Made by a program: the position numbers and the translations under genes. A stretch of DNA of 64,000 nt from Paraburkholderia humisilvae (lineage in GTDB: Bacteria > Pseudomonadota > Gammaproteobacteria > Burkholderiales > Burkholderiaceae), in assembly GCF_902859855.1 (NCBI RefSeq), contig NZ_CADIKH010000005.1, forward strand, positions 186,001 to 250,000, written 5' to 3'. Shown here in pieces: positions 1 to 8,732 of this stretch (position 1 is its first letter; every line of letters begins with the position of its first letter). A model generated the notes under the pieces. It was given only the letters and a program-made list of their open reading frames with translations. It searched no databases and was not told the origin of the DNA.

Positions 1-821
1 CCGACCATCAGCAGCAGGTCGCAATCACGCATCGCATAGTAGCCCGATGAAAAGCCGATCAGGCCGGTCATGCCGACGTCGTACGGATTGTTCGCTTCGA
101 CATGCTCCTTGCCGCGCAGCGAATGCACGATCGGCGACTGCAGGGCTTCCGCAAGCGCCATCACTTCGTGATGCGAGCCTTCGCAGCCGGAACCGCACAG
201 CAGCGTGACGCGTTCGTTATCGTTGAGCAGATCGGCGAGCGCGTCGAGGTCGTCGTCGGACGGCGTGAGCACCGCGCGCGGCGGGATGAGTCCGGCCGAG
301 GTTACGATCGGCGCCTCGACCGCCTCCTGCAGCGCGACGTCGCCCGGAATCACAATCACGGATACGCCGCGCTTGCCGATCGCTTCGCGAATCGCGATTT
401 CGAGCGTGCGTGGCATCTGGCCTGGAATCGACACCAGCTCGCAGTAGTGGCTGCATTCCTTGAAGAGCGCTTGCGGATGCGTTTCCTGAAAGTAGTTGCT
501 GCCGATCTCGCGCGACGGGATATGCGCGGCGATGGCGAGGACCGGCACACGGTTGCGATGGCAATCGAACAGGCCGTTGATCAGATGCAGGTTACCCGGC
601 CCGCAACTGCCCGCACACACCGCAAGGCTGCCGGTCAGATGCGCGTCTGCGCCGGCGGCGAACGCGGCGACCTCTTCATGACGCACGTGAATCCACTCGA
701 TCCCATCGGTTTTGCGGATCACGTCGGTCAGTCCGTTCAGACTGTCTCCGACGATGCCATAGACACGCTTCACGCCTGCGGCGAGCAAAACATCCACGAA
801 CTGGTCGGCTACGATCGTCAT
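1..821 (-). CDS. poxB: Pyruvate dehydrogenase (quinone), N-terminal part
   Basis: Thiamine-diphosphate-dependent enzyme that oxidatively decarboxylates pyruvate to acetate and passes electrons to ubiquinone at the inner membrane. About 273 N-terminal residues are present and the rest runs off the left edge. The protein starts [19 protein letters not shown] and contains [12 protein letters not shown] (with the TPP-activating Glu), [20 protein letters not shown] and [19 protein letters not shown], all close to E. coli PoxB by memory of that family. The start is the ATG complementary to 819-821, preceded by CCGGAGAACAGCA. No neighbour shares its strand closely, so it looks monocistronic. A generic acetolactate-synthase-like enzyme is the only alternative; the motif run favours PoxB strongly. 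Confidence 0.9.
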   Translation of the reverse strand, partial: MTIVADQFVDVLLAAGVKRVYGIVGDSLNGLTDVIRKTDGIEWIHVRHEEVAAFAAGADAHLTGSLAVCAGSCGPGNLHLINGLFDCHRNRVPVLAIAAHIPSREIGSNYFQETHPQALFKECSHYCELVSIPGQMPRTLEIAIREAIGKRGVSVIVIPGDVALQEAVEAPIVTSAGLIPPRAVLTPSDDDLDALADLLNDNERVTLLCGSGCEGSHHEVMALAEALQSPIVHSLRGKEHVEANNPYDVGMTGLIGFSSGYYAMRDCDLLLMV

Positions 822-1306
822 TGCTGTTCTCCGGTTTAACTCATTGAATCGGCACACGGCTTCGGTGCGGGTGAAGGCTGGGGTACTGGAAGGCAAGTGC
901 AAGCAATCCGTCCGTTGACGTGGCGTCGTTTGGCGGCAGCGCATGTGCAACGGTACAAGCTGGCGTTGTAGACGATGGCCGCCACGTTTGCAAGGCAGCG
1001 GGGCGCGTGGCCGCCAGACCTGGCGCACTGGGTTTCGATGCCTATGACATGTTTACGTTATAGGCCTGCCTGACTGCCATTTTCCCGTGCGAAGTTGCAA
1101 GCGTACGAAGTTTTGCGGAAACGCGGACCTGCCCTCTGAGGCAGAGTGAGCGCGGCGAAACGGCACCGGACCGGTGACGCGACGCTCGACAAAAGTGATC
1201 TGCCAACGCGCCGGGATCGAGCCCGCGCGGCACTTAAGGAGAATGGGTGATGGGTACGACGACGGCTTTTTCCGCAAAGCATTTCAAAATGGCCGCGCGC
1301 GGCGTT
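822..1306. other. Intergenic, no gene seen
   Basis: This stretch between the poxB start and the end of the sensor kinase gene holds only short frames without recognisable domains. It must contain the poxB promoter, but I see no confident promoter or operator. No response-regulator gene is present here to partner the kinase. Confidence 0.5.
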
Positions 1307-3247
1307 CTATGCGCTGGCCGGCAGCGTGAACGTAAAGCGTGCGCCGCCCAGCGTCGACACGTTATCGGCGGCGATGCGCCCGCCATGGGCTTCGATAATG
1401 GTCCGGCAGATCGCGAGGCCCATGCCCATGCCGCCTTCACTAGTCGTGAAGAACCGCTCGAATAGCAGCGCAAGACTATCCTGCCGGATACCCGGGCCGT
1501 TGTCTTCAATCACGCAACAGACCATGCCGGGCGCCGGCACGACCACCGTCAGCGCGATCTTGCCGTTGCCTGCGCCAAGCGGCGCGAGCGCCTGCATCGC
1601 ATTGACCGTCAGATTGACGACCACCTGTTGCAATTGCGTGCGGTCCGCCATGATGCGCGGTGCGGCTGGCGCTGGCCGATGGAAAATCTCCACGCCCTTC
1701 ACCTGGATTTCGTGGCTGAGCAACAGCAACGCTTCGTCGATCACCTCGTCGAGGTGCAGCGGATCGCGGCGCGGCTTGCCTTTCGCCGCCATTGCCCGGG
1801 TGCGCACGATGATGTCGCTCGCGCGGCGTGCCGACGCGAGCGTTAGCGCGGTCAGTTCGCGCACCTCGTGAAGCGGCGGCTCCGGACGATTCAGCCAGTT
1901 CTGGATTGCCTGCGCGCTCGCGGCGACCGCGCCCAGCGGCTGATTGATTTCGTGCGCAATCGACGCCATCAGTTCGCCGAGCAGCGAAATACGACCGGCA
2001 TGCGCAAGGTCTGTTTCGAGCTGCTGCAGCTTGTCACGCACGCGCACGCGCTCGGTGATGTCGATCAGGCCGAGCAGAGTCGGCGTGTGGCTGCCGATCG
2101 GTTGCGGCCGCGAGATCGTGCACAGCACGTCGATCACGCGGCCGTCGAGCGTCGCCACTTTCATTTCTTCGTCGAAACGGGTCTCACCGTGATAGCGGCT
2201 TTCGAACGCGCGACGCAGCGTACCGGGGCTTTCGGTCCAAAGGCGGCCGGCCGGGCCGACCAGTTGCGCGGCGTTGCGCGCGCGCAATAGTTCGACCGAG
2301 CGTGCGTTGACTTCGTCGATCGCGATCGCGCTCGTCAGACGGCGCAGCACGTCCGGATTCGCATCGAAATAGGCGTTCAGATCGGTGACGCCCGCTTCAT
2401 GCAGCGCGGGGAAGATATCGAAGTTGCCGTGCATCTGCATCAGTGCGATCGGCATATCGTGGAACAGATGCCGATAACGCTGTTCGGCTTCTCGTAGCGC
2501 TTCTTCCTTGCGGATGCGCATCGCGACATCCTGCTCGAGCGCGTCGTTGGCGGCCCGCTGGTTGCGATACGAGAGTTGCAGGCTCGCACACAGATCGTTG
2601 AACGACATCACGACCTGATCGAGCTCGTCGGGCACCGGGGGCGGCCGGCGTTTCAGCGCGAGCGCGGCAGTGGGCCGATGGAAGTCGTAAACGCGCATGA
2701 ATTGCGCGATCGTCGCGAGATGACGCGTGACGAGCCGCGAGAAGATGAAAAGGATGAACAGCGAAACGAGAAAGGTTTTTGCGCCCTGACTGACGAGAAT
2801 GACGAGCGCTTCGCCCATCAGCCGCCGATAGACATCGGTGAGCGCCGCCTCGATGTAGAGCGTGCCGATCTGCTTGAGCTGGCCTTCGACAACGCGGTTG
2901 ATCGGCAGCTCGCGGGTGAGCACCGGTGTGCTCTGCCGGCGCCGCGCCATGATCACGAGCGGATGGCCGGTGCCGGTTTCGCGTACGGTGACGGCCTGGA
3001 TGTCGGGCAGCTTGAGGATGCTTTCCACCTCGATACGCAGCTGCTCGCGGTCCAGATGCCACAGGCTTTCGCCGATGATGTCCGGATAACCTTCGCCGAT
3101 TTCGTTCAGGCGGTGCTCGATCAGACCGACATCGTAGCGGTAGTCCAGGTACAGCTGCACGGCGGTCATGATCAGTGTGATCACGGAACTGAAGATCAGT
3201 ACGCCGATCAGAAGGCGCATGCCGACGCCGCGGCGCATGCCTGCCAT
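1307..3247 (-). CDS. Membrane sensor histidine kinase with PAS domain
   Basis: Two-component sensor kinase of the HEINQPL (FixL/DctB-like) class, 646 residues from the chosen ATG. One membrane helix lies near the N-terminus (LLIGVLIFSSVITLIMTAV), followed by a periplasmic sensor of about 120 residues and a second helix (FLVSLFILFIFSRLV). Then come a HAMP-like linker, a PAS segment, the H-box SIAHEINQPLGAVAAS, an N-box VVVNLTVNAMQAL, G1 IEDNGPGI and G2 GGMGMGLAI. The frame stays open to a TTG at 3382, but the added residues are Arg/Ala-rich and unlike a signal anchor, so the ATG at 3247 or 3238 is preferred. No response regulator is adjacent. It is divergent from a lone periplasmic binding protein, which suggests a sensor pair. 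Confidence 0.88.
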   Translation of the reverse strand: MAGMRRGVGMRLLIGVLIFSSVITLIMTAVQLYLDYRYDVGLIEHRLNEIGEGYPDIIGESLWHLDREQLRIEVESILKLPDIQAVTVRETGTGHPLVIMARRRQSTPVLTRELPINRVVEGQLKQIGTLYIEAALTDVYRRLMGEALVILVSQGAKTFLVSLFILFIFSRLVTRHLATIAQFMRVYDFHRPTAALALKRRPPPVPDELDQVVMSFNDLCASLQLSYRNQRAANDALEQDVAMRIRKEEALREAEQRYRHLFHDMPIALMQMHGNFDIFPALHEAGVTDLNAYFDANPDVLRRLTSAIAIDEVNARSVELLRARNAAQLVGPAGRLWTESPGTLRRAFESRYHGETRFDEEMKVATLDGRVIDVLCTISRPQPIGSHTPTLLGLIDITERVRVRDKLQQLETDLAHAGRISLLGELMASIAHEINQPLGAVAASAQAIQNWLNRPEPPLHEVRELTALTLASARRASDIIVRTRAMAAKGKPRRDPLHLDEVIDEALLLLSHEIQVKGVEIFHRPAPAAPRIMADRTQLQQVVVNLTVNAMQALAPLGAGNGKIALTVVVPAPGMVCCVIEDNGPGIRQDSLALLFERFFTTSEGGMGMGLAICRTIIEAHGGRIAADNVSTLGGARFTFTLPASA

Positions 3248-3514
3248 GGTTTGCCATGGCTCGCGGGTCGCGCTGGGCGGCACGGTCGGCCGCCATCCTT
3301 CAGTGCGGTCCGCACCCGCCGCGGACGCGCAACCGGGTCCAGTCGCGTCACGCCGGAACGTGGTTTTTGCTCGCCGTGGCAAGTCGCCCCCCAGTTCGAA
3401 TTCAGCCTACTAGTATAGTAAGTACGGCTGTGGGTAGCAGCGAGGGCATGCACGCTAAACATATGAAGCAAGCGGCTCACGCGGATATCACGGTGTCACG
3501 GAAGAGGTGCTGCG

Positions 3515-4498
3515 ATGAGCTGCGAACGGGTGCGGCGCAGGTGGCTTCAGGTGGCGGCTGGTTTGATCGGTGTGCTTGGCCTGACCGGCCTCGCGTGCCT
3601 GACCGGTGCGAGCGGTATCGCGCGTGCCGCGGGTTACGGCGCGGTGCTGGCCGGCTCGCAAAGCGAATTCTGGAAGGCGATGGAGGACGGCATTACGCAG
3701 GCCGCCTCGGAGCAAAAGGTGCAGGTCGTGGTGCGCAGTCCGGTCGACGATGATCCGCAAACCACGTCGCAGAATCTGCAGCTGAAAATGGTGCAATGGA
3801 TGATCGACTCCGGCGTGAAGTCGATCATCCTCGCGCCGATTCCGGTCAGCGGCGTGAAGACGCCGGTTCAATTGCCGGTGCCGGTGGTGTTCGTCGACAG
3901 GCCGAGCAACGACTATCGGTCGCTTGCAACCATCTCGACAGACAATTACGCAGCCGGGCGGGCGGCCGCGCATACATTGCAGGACGCGCTGCCGCGCGGC
4001 GCGAAAGTCGGCGTGCTGCGGCTTGCGCGCGACGTCGTGTCGACCAGCGCGCGCGAACAGGGTTTTATCGACGCAGCCAAAGAGATGGGCTTCGATATCG
4101 CTGTCGACGCGTATATCGGGCACGGCATCCACGAGCCTGAACTGGCCGCGGTCGATGCGATCAAGGCGTATGGCCACCCGCTCGATGCGATCTTCACACC
4201 GACCGACTTCACGACCCTCGCCGCCGTGCGCGCGCTCGAAGACCTTGCGCCGAAGCAGCGTCCGAAGCTGGTCGGCTTCGACTATCGGCCCATCTTCCGG
4301 CAATACCTGCAAACGGGCGTGCTCTATGCGGTGATTGCGCAGGACGCGTATCAGATGGGCTACGTCGCGATGCAGACGTTGCTGAAGGCGGAAGCGGGCG
4401 AGCCGGTGCCGCCGCGGATCAGCATCGACGTGCTGTCGCTGACCGCGACCAACATCGGCGATCCGACGATCAGCATGAAGCTGCGTCAGTACCGGTAG
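3515..4498 (+). CDS. Periplasmic sugar-type binding protein, lone
   Basis: Secreted binding protein of the Peripla_BP_4/LacI-like fold, 327 residues. The N-terminus has basic residues, then a hydrophobic stretch ending ASGIARA-AGYG, a likely signal peptide. The body shows the usual two-lobe pattern: VLAGSQSEFWKAMEDG, IDSGVKSIILAPIPVSG, VVFVDRPSND, TDNYAAGRAAAHTL and DAIFTPTDFTTLAAVRAL. The start is the ATG at 3515 with GAGGTGCTGCG upstream. No ABC permease or ATPase is nearby, and it is divergent from the sensor kinase across about 270 bp. This resembles TorT/TorS or LuxP/LuxQ arrangements, in which a binding protein feeds a kinase rather than a transporter. The ligand cannot be told. Confidence 0.8.
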   Translation: MSCERVRRRWLQVAAGLIGVLGLTGLACLTGASGIARAAGYGAVLAGSQSEFWKAMEDGITQAASEQKVQVVVRSPVDDDPQTTSQNLQLKMVQWMIDSGVKSIILAPIPVSGVKTPVQLPVPVVFVDRPSNDYRSLATISTDNYAAGRAAAHTLQDALPRGAKVGVLRLARDVVSTSAREQGFIDAAKEMGFDIAVDAYIGHGIHEPELAAVDAIKAYGHPLDAIFTPTDFTTLAAVRALEDLAPKQRPKLVGFDYRPIFRQYLQTGVLYAVIAQDAYQMGYVAMQTLLKAEAGEPVPPRISIDVLSLTATNIGDPTISMKLRQYR

Positions 4499-5049
4499 CG
4501 TCGCGCAACGCAGTGGCCGCGCAAGCGGCTCGCGACGGGGGGCTCGTGATGCGTGGCTCGCGTTGCGCGCGGCGGCCCACCCTTCAGCCAATCCGGCCCG
4601 GCATGTGGCCGCACTATCCGCCGCCGGTATGCGGCGGCATCAGCGAATGGCGGCGTATTGCGGTCGCGGCGACCGGAGTCGGCGCGACGATGCGTCCTCA
4701 ATGGTTTCACGACCTGCATGTGCATCGGGTCGCGTCGACGGAAAATGCGCGCCAAGTCGAATTTTTTCCGGTTCGGCAACTTGAATTCGCCGATGGGATG
4801 TTGAAAGTGCCGACGGGGCAGGGTTGGGGTTCGGGTTCGATGAAGCAGCGCTGGAACGGTATGCGATCGATGCGTGGAGTTGATCCAGGCCGCGCGCCGC
4901 GCAAGTGCGGGGTCGGGACTCGCCGTGGTCGTTAGATAAGGCACCGGTGCGTTGAAACGGGCATGTTTTGCGATTCGTGAGCATCGCGGCAGGCCGTGGG
5001 TACGTTCAGCCCGTTATACTCAGGCGGAAATAACCACGATGTTGCGCAC
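4499..5049. other. Intergenic, no convincing gene
   Basis: About 550 bp separate the binding protein from the H-NS-like gene. Overlapping frames exist on both strands (for example 4513-4935 plus and 4486-4944 minus) but show low-complexity Arg/Pro/Gly composition and no domain. I see no RNA gene or clear terminator. Confidence 0.4.
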
Positions 5050-5364
5050 ATGAACAAAAGAATTGCCGACGGCGAGGCTCGCGACCGCCTGATCATCTGG
5101 ATCCGCCGTCGAATGGAAGAATTCGGCATCACGATCGACGCGCTGGCCGCATCGATCGAGCACGATCGACGTCATCCTCCGCTGTACCGGGACGCGCGCG
5201 GCAACGAGTGGAACGGCCAGGGGCCGATGCCCGGCTGGCTGCAGGCCGCGAAACACGCGGGCGTCGACCCGGATTTTTTCCGTATCGCAGCGAAGCCCGC
5301 TGCGCAGGACGCCGGCACGCAGGAAGCCACTGCGGCTTCCCGCCAGATGGACCTGTTTACCTAG
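5050..5364 (+). CDS. Small H-NS-family nucleoid protein
   Basis: A 104-residue protein of the H-NS/histone-like family that binds DNA and silences AT-rich genes. The C-terminal half carries the H-NS DNA-binding signature: LYRDARGNEWNGQGPMPGWL followed by KHAGVDPDFF, comparable with the W-x-G-x-G-x-x-P core of Burkholderia H-NS paralogues. The N-terminal helix (RLIIWIRRRMEEFGITIDALAASI) is short for an oligomerisation domain. The start is the ATG at 5050; an in-frame upstream start at 4996 adds residues unlike the family. It lies 190 bp upstream of the AAA ATPase on the same strand. Paralogues like this often sit in or next to acquired DNA. Confidence 0.75.
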   Translation: MNKRIADGEARDRLIIWIRRRMEEFGITIDALAASIEHDRRHPPLYRDARGNEWNGQGPMPGWLQAAKHAGVDPDFFRIAAKPAAQDAGTQEATAASRQMDLFT

Positions 5365-5500
5365 CATTTCCGCTCGCCGTCCATGGGTGCGCGAGGCACG
5401 CCCGCGGTGCCGGTTCCTGATTCGTTTCGTTGAGCCGCCGGCGCGCACGAGCGTGATATTCAGCGCCGGTGCCCGTCCGTTTACCTGGGCTTCCGGCGCC

Positions 5501-5570
5501 GGTATCATCCGGTATCATCGATTTTGAAACTTCTCATGTTTGATGAAACTTCATGAAACTCGATGAAACT
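5501..5570 (+). repeat. Tandem 10-bp repeats over the ATPase start
   Basis: Two tandem decamers GGTATCATC(C/G) occupy 5501-5520. Three tandem decamers TGATGAAACT, TCATGAAACT and CGATGAAACT occupy 5541-5570. The second unit of the latter set contains the ATG used by the ATPase gene at 5553. Because the unit length is not a multiple of three, each ATG in the array sits in a different frame. Confidence 0.8.
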
Positions 5571-6683
5571 CTTCAACCGGATCCGTGGCATTTCGTCAGG
5601 CCCGAGCTGGCCGATGCCTATCTTGACGCGTTCGACCTGAAGCTGTCGTCAGCCCGAGGCCTGTTTGCTCGAAGGCGCATGGGCAAAACGGAATTCCTGC
5701 GGCGTGATCTGCTGCCGGCGGCGCAGGAGCGCGGCTATCTTGCGGCTTATACGAACTTCTGGGACAGCCGTTCGTCACCCGCGCCGTCACTCGTGTCGGC
5801 ACTTGCCGACGCACTCGAGCCGCACGGCCTCAGGGCCGTCCTTGCGAAGCTGGGCAATCCGGTCCGCAAGATCAAGGCCAGTGCGAAAATTCCGGGTGGC
5901 GTCGAGGGTGCGCTCGAGGCGGAACTGTCGGCGCCAGAAGCCAACTCCGGCGTGGCGCTGCGTGAAGTGCTCAGGCAGCTGGATCGGCAGAAAAAGCCGT
6001 TGCTGCTGGTGATCGACGAGGCGCAGGTGCTCGCGCGCGCGGAGCACACCGAGTTCGCGCACGCGCTCCGCGCCGCGCTCGATATCCGCAAAGACCGCAT
6101 CAAGGTCATTTTCGCGGGGAGTTCCGAAACGACCCTGCGCGAAATGTTTGCGCGCGCCTCCGAGCCCTTCTACAACTGGGCAGCGCTCGAACCGTTTCCG
6201 TTGCTCGGCGACGAATTCGTTGCATTCACCATCCGGCTGATGAACAGAATGGCGCGACGCCGGCTGACGCTCGAGCAGGGGAAGTATGTCTTTGAAGAAC
6301 TGCACCGCACGCCGGAGTTCTTCAAACGATTCATCGAGCGATACATGCTTTATCAGCTTGATGGTCACGAGGCGGCCCTTGCGCATACGAAGGCATCCGT
6401 GTTTTCGGATGAAAACTTTCTCAAGCAGTGGACTGCGATGAAAGCCGCCGATCAGATCGTCATCGGTCTGCTTGCGCGCGGCGAGACGGACATCCATAGC
6501 GCCGCCGGCCTCAAACGTCTGACGCAACTGCTTGGCAAGATCGCGACGAAGAATACCTCCGCGCAGGCACTGCGCCGGCTGCAGGCCCATAACGTCGTCA
6601 CGAGGCTCGCGATCGGCGACTACCGGATCGAAGACGAAGCGTTTGCCGAGTGGATTCGCCGGCGTACCGCCCCCGCACGCTGA
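5553..6683 (+). CDS. Stand-alone AAA ATPase, unknown role
   Basis: A 376-residue ATP-binding protein of the archaeal-type/STAND-like AAA group. Walker A is near residue 40 (FARRRMGKTEFL) and Walker B is LLLVIDEAQVL near 155. A sensor-like VIFAGSSETTLREMF follows, and then a C-terminal helical/winged-helix-like half. The start at 5553 lies inside the tandem decamer array; the other ATGs of the array are out of frame. It follows an H-NS-like gene and stops 17 bp short of a truncated gene relic on the other strand, so this pair may have arrived together and damaged the locus. Such ATPases occur alone or with mobile elements; its function is not known. Confidence 0.75.
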   Translation: MKLDETLQPDPWHFVRPELADAYLDAFDLKLSSARGLFARRRMGKTEFLRRDLLPAAQERGYLAAYTNFWDSRSSPAPSLVSALADALEPHGLRAVLAKLGNPVRKIKASAKIPGGVEGALEAELSAPEANSGVALREVLRQLDRQKKPLLLVIDEAQVLARAEHTEFAHALRAALDIRKDRIKVIFAGSSETTLREMFARASEPFYNWAALEPFPLLGDEFVAFTIRLMNRMARRRLTLEQGKYVFEELHRTPEFFKRFIERYMLYQLDGHEAALAHTKASVFSDENFLKQWTAMKAADQIVIGLLARGETDIHSAAGLKRLTQLLGKIATKNTSAQALRRLQAHNVVTRLAIGDYRIEDEAFAEWIRRRTAPAR

Positions 6684-6699
6684 ACGGCCAGCACAAAGT

Positions 6700-6850
6700 T
6701 CAAACGACCGCTTCGATGCCCGGCATCACAAACCCGATGGCCGCCAGCGCGCGCTCCAGGTCCGTGCATTGCCTGTCGTTGAGCGCGACGAGCGGCGGCC
6801 GCACGGTATCCCATGCGCGGTCGCGCAGGTAAATTCCGATTGCCGTTTTT
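6700..6850 (-). pseudogene. 3' relic of a dihydrodipicolinate-synthase-family gene
   Basis: On the minus strand this stretch reads LKTAIGIYLRDRAWDTVRPP, then LVALNDRQCTDLERALAAIG and FVMPGIEAVV before a stop at 6700-6702. This matches the C-terminal tail of DapA/NAL-family aldolase-dehydratases (the VRPPL...L...MPG pattern). The frame stays open for about 15 more codons without family resemblance and without a proper gene body. Only about 50 codons of an expected 300 remain. In related loci such an enzyme (2-keto-3-deoxy-sugar-acid dehydratase) sits beside an IlvD/Edd-type dehydratase, as here, so this is probably the ruined partner gene. Confidence 0.65.
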
Positions 6851-6885
6851 AACGCCGGAATAGAAAACGCTAAGAAAGCGCTTAC

Positions 6886-6938
6886 TTGGAGTTCACTATA
6901 AGCGCCGATAGAATCGTCGCCAAGATTATTGATAATCT
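6886..6938 (+). promoter_or_regulatory. Predicted promoter and operator of the dehydratase-GntR operon
   Basis: A sigma-70-like pair is visible: TTGGAG at 6886-6891, a 17-bp spacer, and TAGAAT at 6909-6914. Just downstream, over the expected transcription start, is a perfect 7+7 inverted repeat AGATTAT-TG-ATAATCT (6923-6938). It is a good candidate operator for the FCD-type GntR regulator encoded at the end of the operon. A shorter palindrome AAGCGCTT lies at 6876-6883. Prediction from sequence only. Confidence 0.55.
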
Positions 6939-6969
6939 ATCGAGCATCATCTGACCGAGGACATCCCCC

Positions 6970-8718
6970 ATGGCTGACAACGCAAACCGCGGCGCAAAAA
7001 GGGGTCTGCGCAAAGGCTTGACGAACTACGGCGACGAAGGCTTTTCACTATTCTTGCGACGCGCTTTCATCAAGGGCGCGGGTTATACGGACGATGCGCT
7101 GTCGCGGCCGATCGTCGCGATCGCGAATACCGGCAGCGCGTACAACCCGTGCCACGGCAACGCGCCGCAGCTGATCGAGGCGATCAAACGCGGCGTGCAG
7201 CTCGCGGGCGGTCTGCCGGTCGAGTTCCCGACCATCTCGATTGCCGAGAGCTTCTCGCACCCGACGAGCATGTATCTGCGCAATCTGATGTCGATGGACA
7301 CCGAGGAGATGATCCGCGCACAGCCGATGGACGCGGTCGTGCTGATCGGCGGTTGCGACAAGACCGTGCCCGCGCAGCTGATGGGCGCAGCGGCCGCCGG
7401 CGTGCCGGCGATCCAGCTCGTTACCGGCGCGATGCTGACCGGTTCGCATCGCGGCGAGCGGGTCGGCGCGTGCACAGACTGCCGCCGCTTCTGGGCGAGC
7501 TTTCGCGGCGATCAGATCGACGAGGCGGAAATCGACGCGGTGAATACGCAACTGGTCGCGACCGTCGGCACCTGCTCGGTGATGGGTACCGCAAGCACGA
7601 TGGCGTGCATTGCCGAGGCGATGGGCATCATGCTGCCGGGCGGCGCATCGCCGCCCGCCGTGAGCGCGGACCGGATCCGCATCGCGGAGCGCACCGGCAC
7701 GCAGGCGGTCGCGATGATCAGCGCGGGTCTCACGCCCGCGAAGATCCTCACGCCGAAGGCGATCGAAAACGCATTGCGTGTGCTGCTCGCGATTGGCGGA
7801 TCGACCAACGGCATCATCCATCTGACCGCCATCGCGGGCCGCCTCGGGATCCGCATCGATCTCGATTCGCTTGACCGGATGGCGCGCGAGACGCCGGTAC
7901 TCGTCGATCTCAAACCTTCAGGCCAGCACTACATGGAAGATCTGCATCGCGCAGGCGGTCTTGCCACGGTGATGCGCGAATTGAAAGACCTGTTGCACCT
8001 GGATACGCTGACGGTCACCGGCCGCACGCTCGGAGACGAGCTCGACGCAGCGCCGCCCGCATTCAAACAGGACGTCGTGCGGCCGATCGCGCAGCCGATC
8101 TATCCGCAAGGCGGGATCGCGGTGCTGCGCGGCAACCTCGCGCCAGGCGGCGCGATCATCAAGCAGTCCGCGGCGAATGCGCAATTGATGGAGCACGCAG
8201 GCCGCGCGGTCGTATTCGAAGACGCGGAGGACCTCGCGCTGCGTATCGACGACCCGGCGCTCGACGTCACCGCGCAGGACGTGCTGGTGTTAAAGCGGAT
8301 CGGACCGGTCGGCGCGCCGGGCATGCCGGAGGCCGGCTACATACCGATTCCGCGCAAGCTCGCGCGGCAAGGCGTGAAAGACATGGTGCGCATCTCGGAC
8401 GGCCGCATGAGCGGCACCGCGGCCGGCACTATCGTGCTGCATGTCACCCCCGAAGCGGCGATCGGCGGACCGCTCGCGATCGTGCGCAATGGCGACCGGG
8501 TCCGGCTTTCCGTGCAGCGGCGTTCGATCGAACTGCTGCTATCCGACGATGAAATCGCCGCACGGCTCGCCGCTTTGCCGCCGCGCGAAGCCGACCCCGA
8601 CGCGCGCGGCTACCGCAAGCTATTTCTCGAAACCATCCTGCAAGCGGACGACGGCTGCGATTTCGACTTTCTGCGCGCGCCGAAGGTGGTGGCCACGGTC
8701 CCGGGCCGCAAGGATTGA
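6970..8718 (+). CDS. IlvD/Edd-family dehydratase, likely sugar-acid (arabinonate-type)
   Basis: A 582-residue Fe-S-dependent dehydratase of the IlvD/Edd family. Cluster-ligand regions are visible: AYNPCHGNAPQ near residue 60, GGCDKTVPAQLMGA near 128, and VGTCSVMGTASTMACIAEAMG near 200. The C-terminal SDGRMSGTAAGTIVLHVTPEA is also family-typical. Length and the adjacent ruined DapA-type gene favour a sugar-acid dehydratase (for example L-arabinonate or xylonate) over branched-chain amino-acid synthesis. The start ATG at 6970 has GAGGACATCCCCC upstream. The stop at 8716-8718 is 14 bp before the GntR start, so the two form an operon probably autoregulated through 6923-6938. The exact substrate is inference. 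Confidence 0.85.
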   Translation: MADNANRGAKRGLRKGLTNYGDEGFSLFLRRAFIKGAGYTDDALSRPIVAIANTGSAYNPCHGNAPQLIEAIKRGVQLAGGLPVEFPTISIAESFSHPTSMYLRNLMSMDTEEMIRAQPMDAVVLIGGCDKTVPAQLMGAAAAGVPAIQLVTGAMLTGSHRGERVGACTDCRRFWASFRGDQIDEAEIDAVNTQLVATVGTCSVMGTASTMACIAEAMGIMLPGGASPPAVSADRIRIAERTGTQAVAMISAGLTPAKILTPKAIENALRVLLAIGGSTNGIIHLTAIAGRLGIRIDLDSLDRMARETPVLVDLKPSGQHYMEDLHRAGGLATVMRELKDLLHLDTLTVTGRTLGDELDAAPPAFKQDVVRPIAQPIYPQGGIAVLRGNLAPGGAIIKQSAANAQLMEHAGRAVVFEDAEDLALRIDDPALDVTAQDVLVLKRIGPVGAPGMPEAGYIPIPRKLARQGVKDMVRISDGRMSGTAAGTIVLHVTPEAAIGGPLAIVRNGDRVRLSVQRRSIELLLSDDEIAARLAALPPREADPDARGYRKLFLETILQADDGCDFDFLRAPKVVATVPGRKD

Positions 8719-8732
8719 CGGAGATGGCCAAC

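Noticed and set aside
3488..4591. A 367-codon minus-strand frame opposite the binding-protein gene
   Set aside because: Shadow frame; the plus-strand protein has a signal peptide and family motifs.
4486..4944. A gene in the 4.5-5.0 kb interval on either strand
   Set aside because: Competing frames have low-complexity composition, no ribosome site and no domain.
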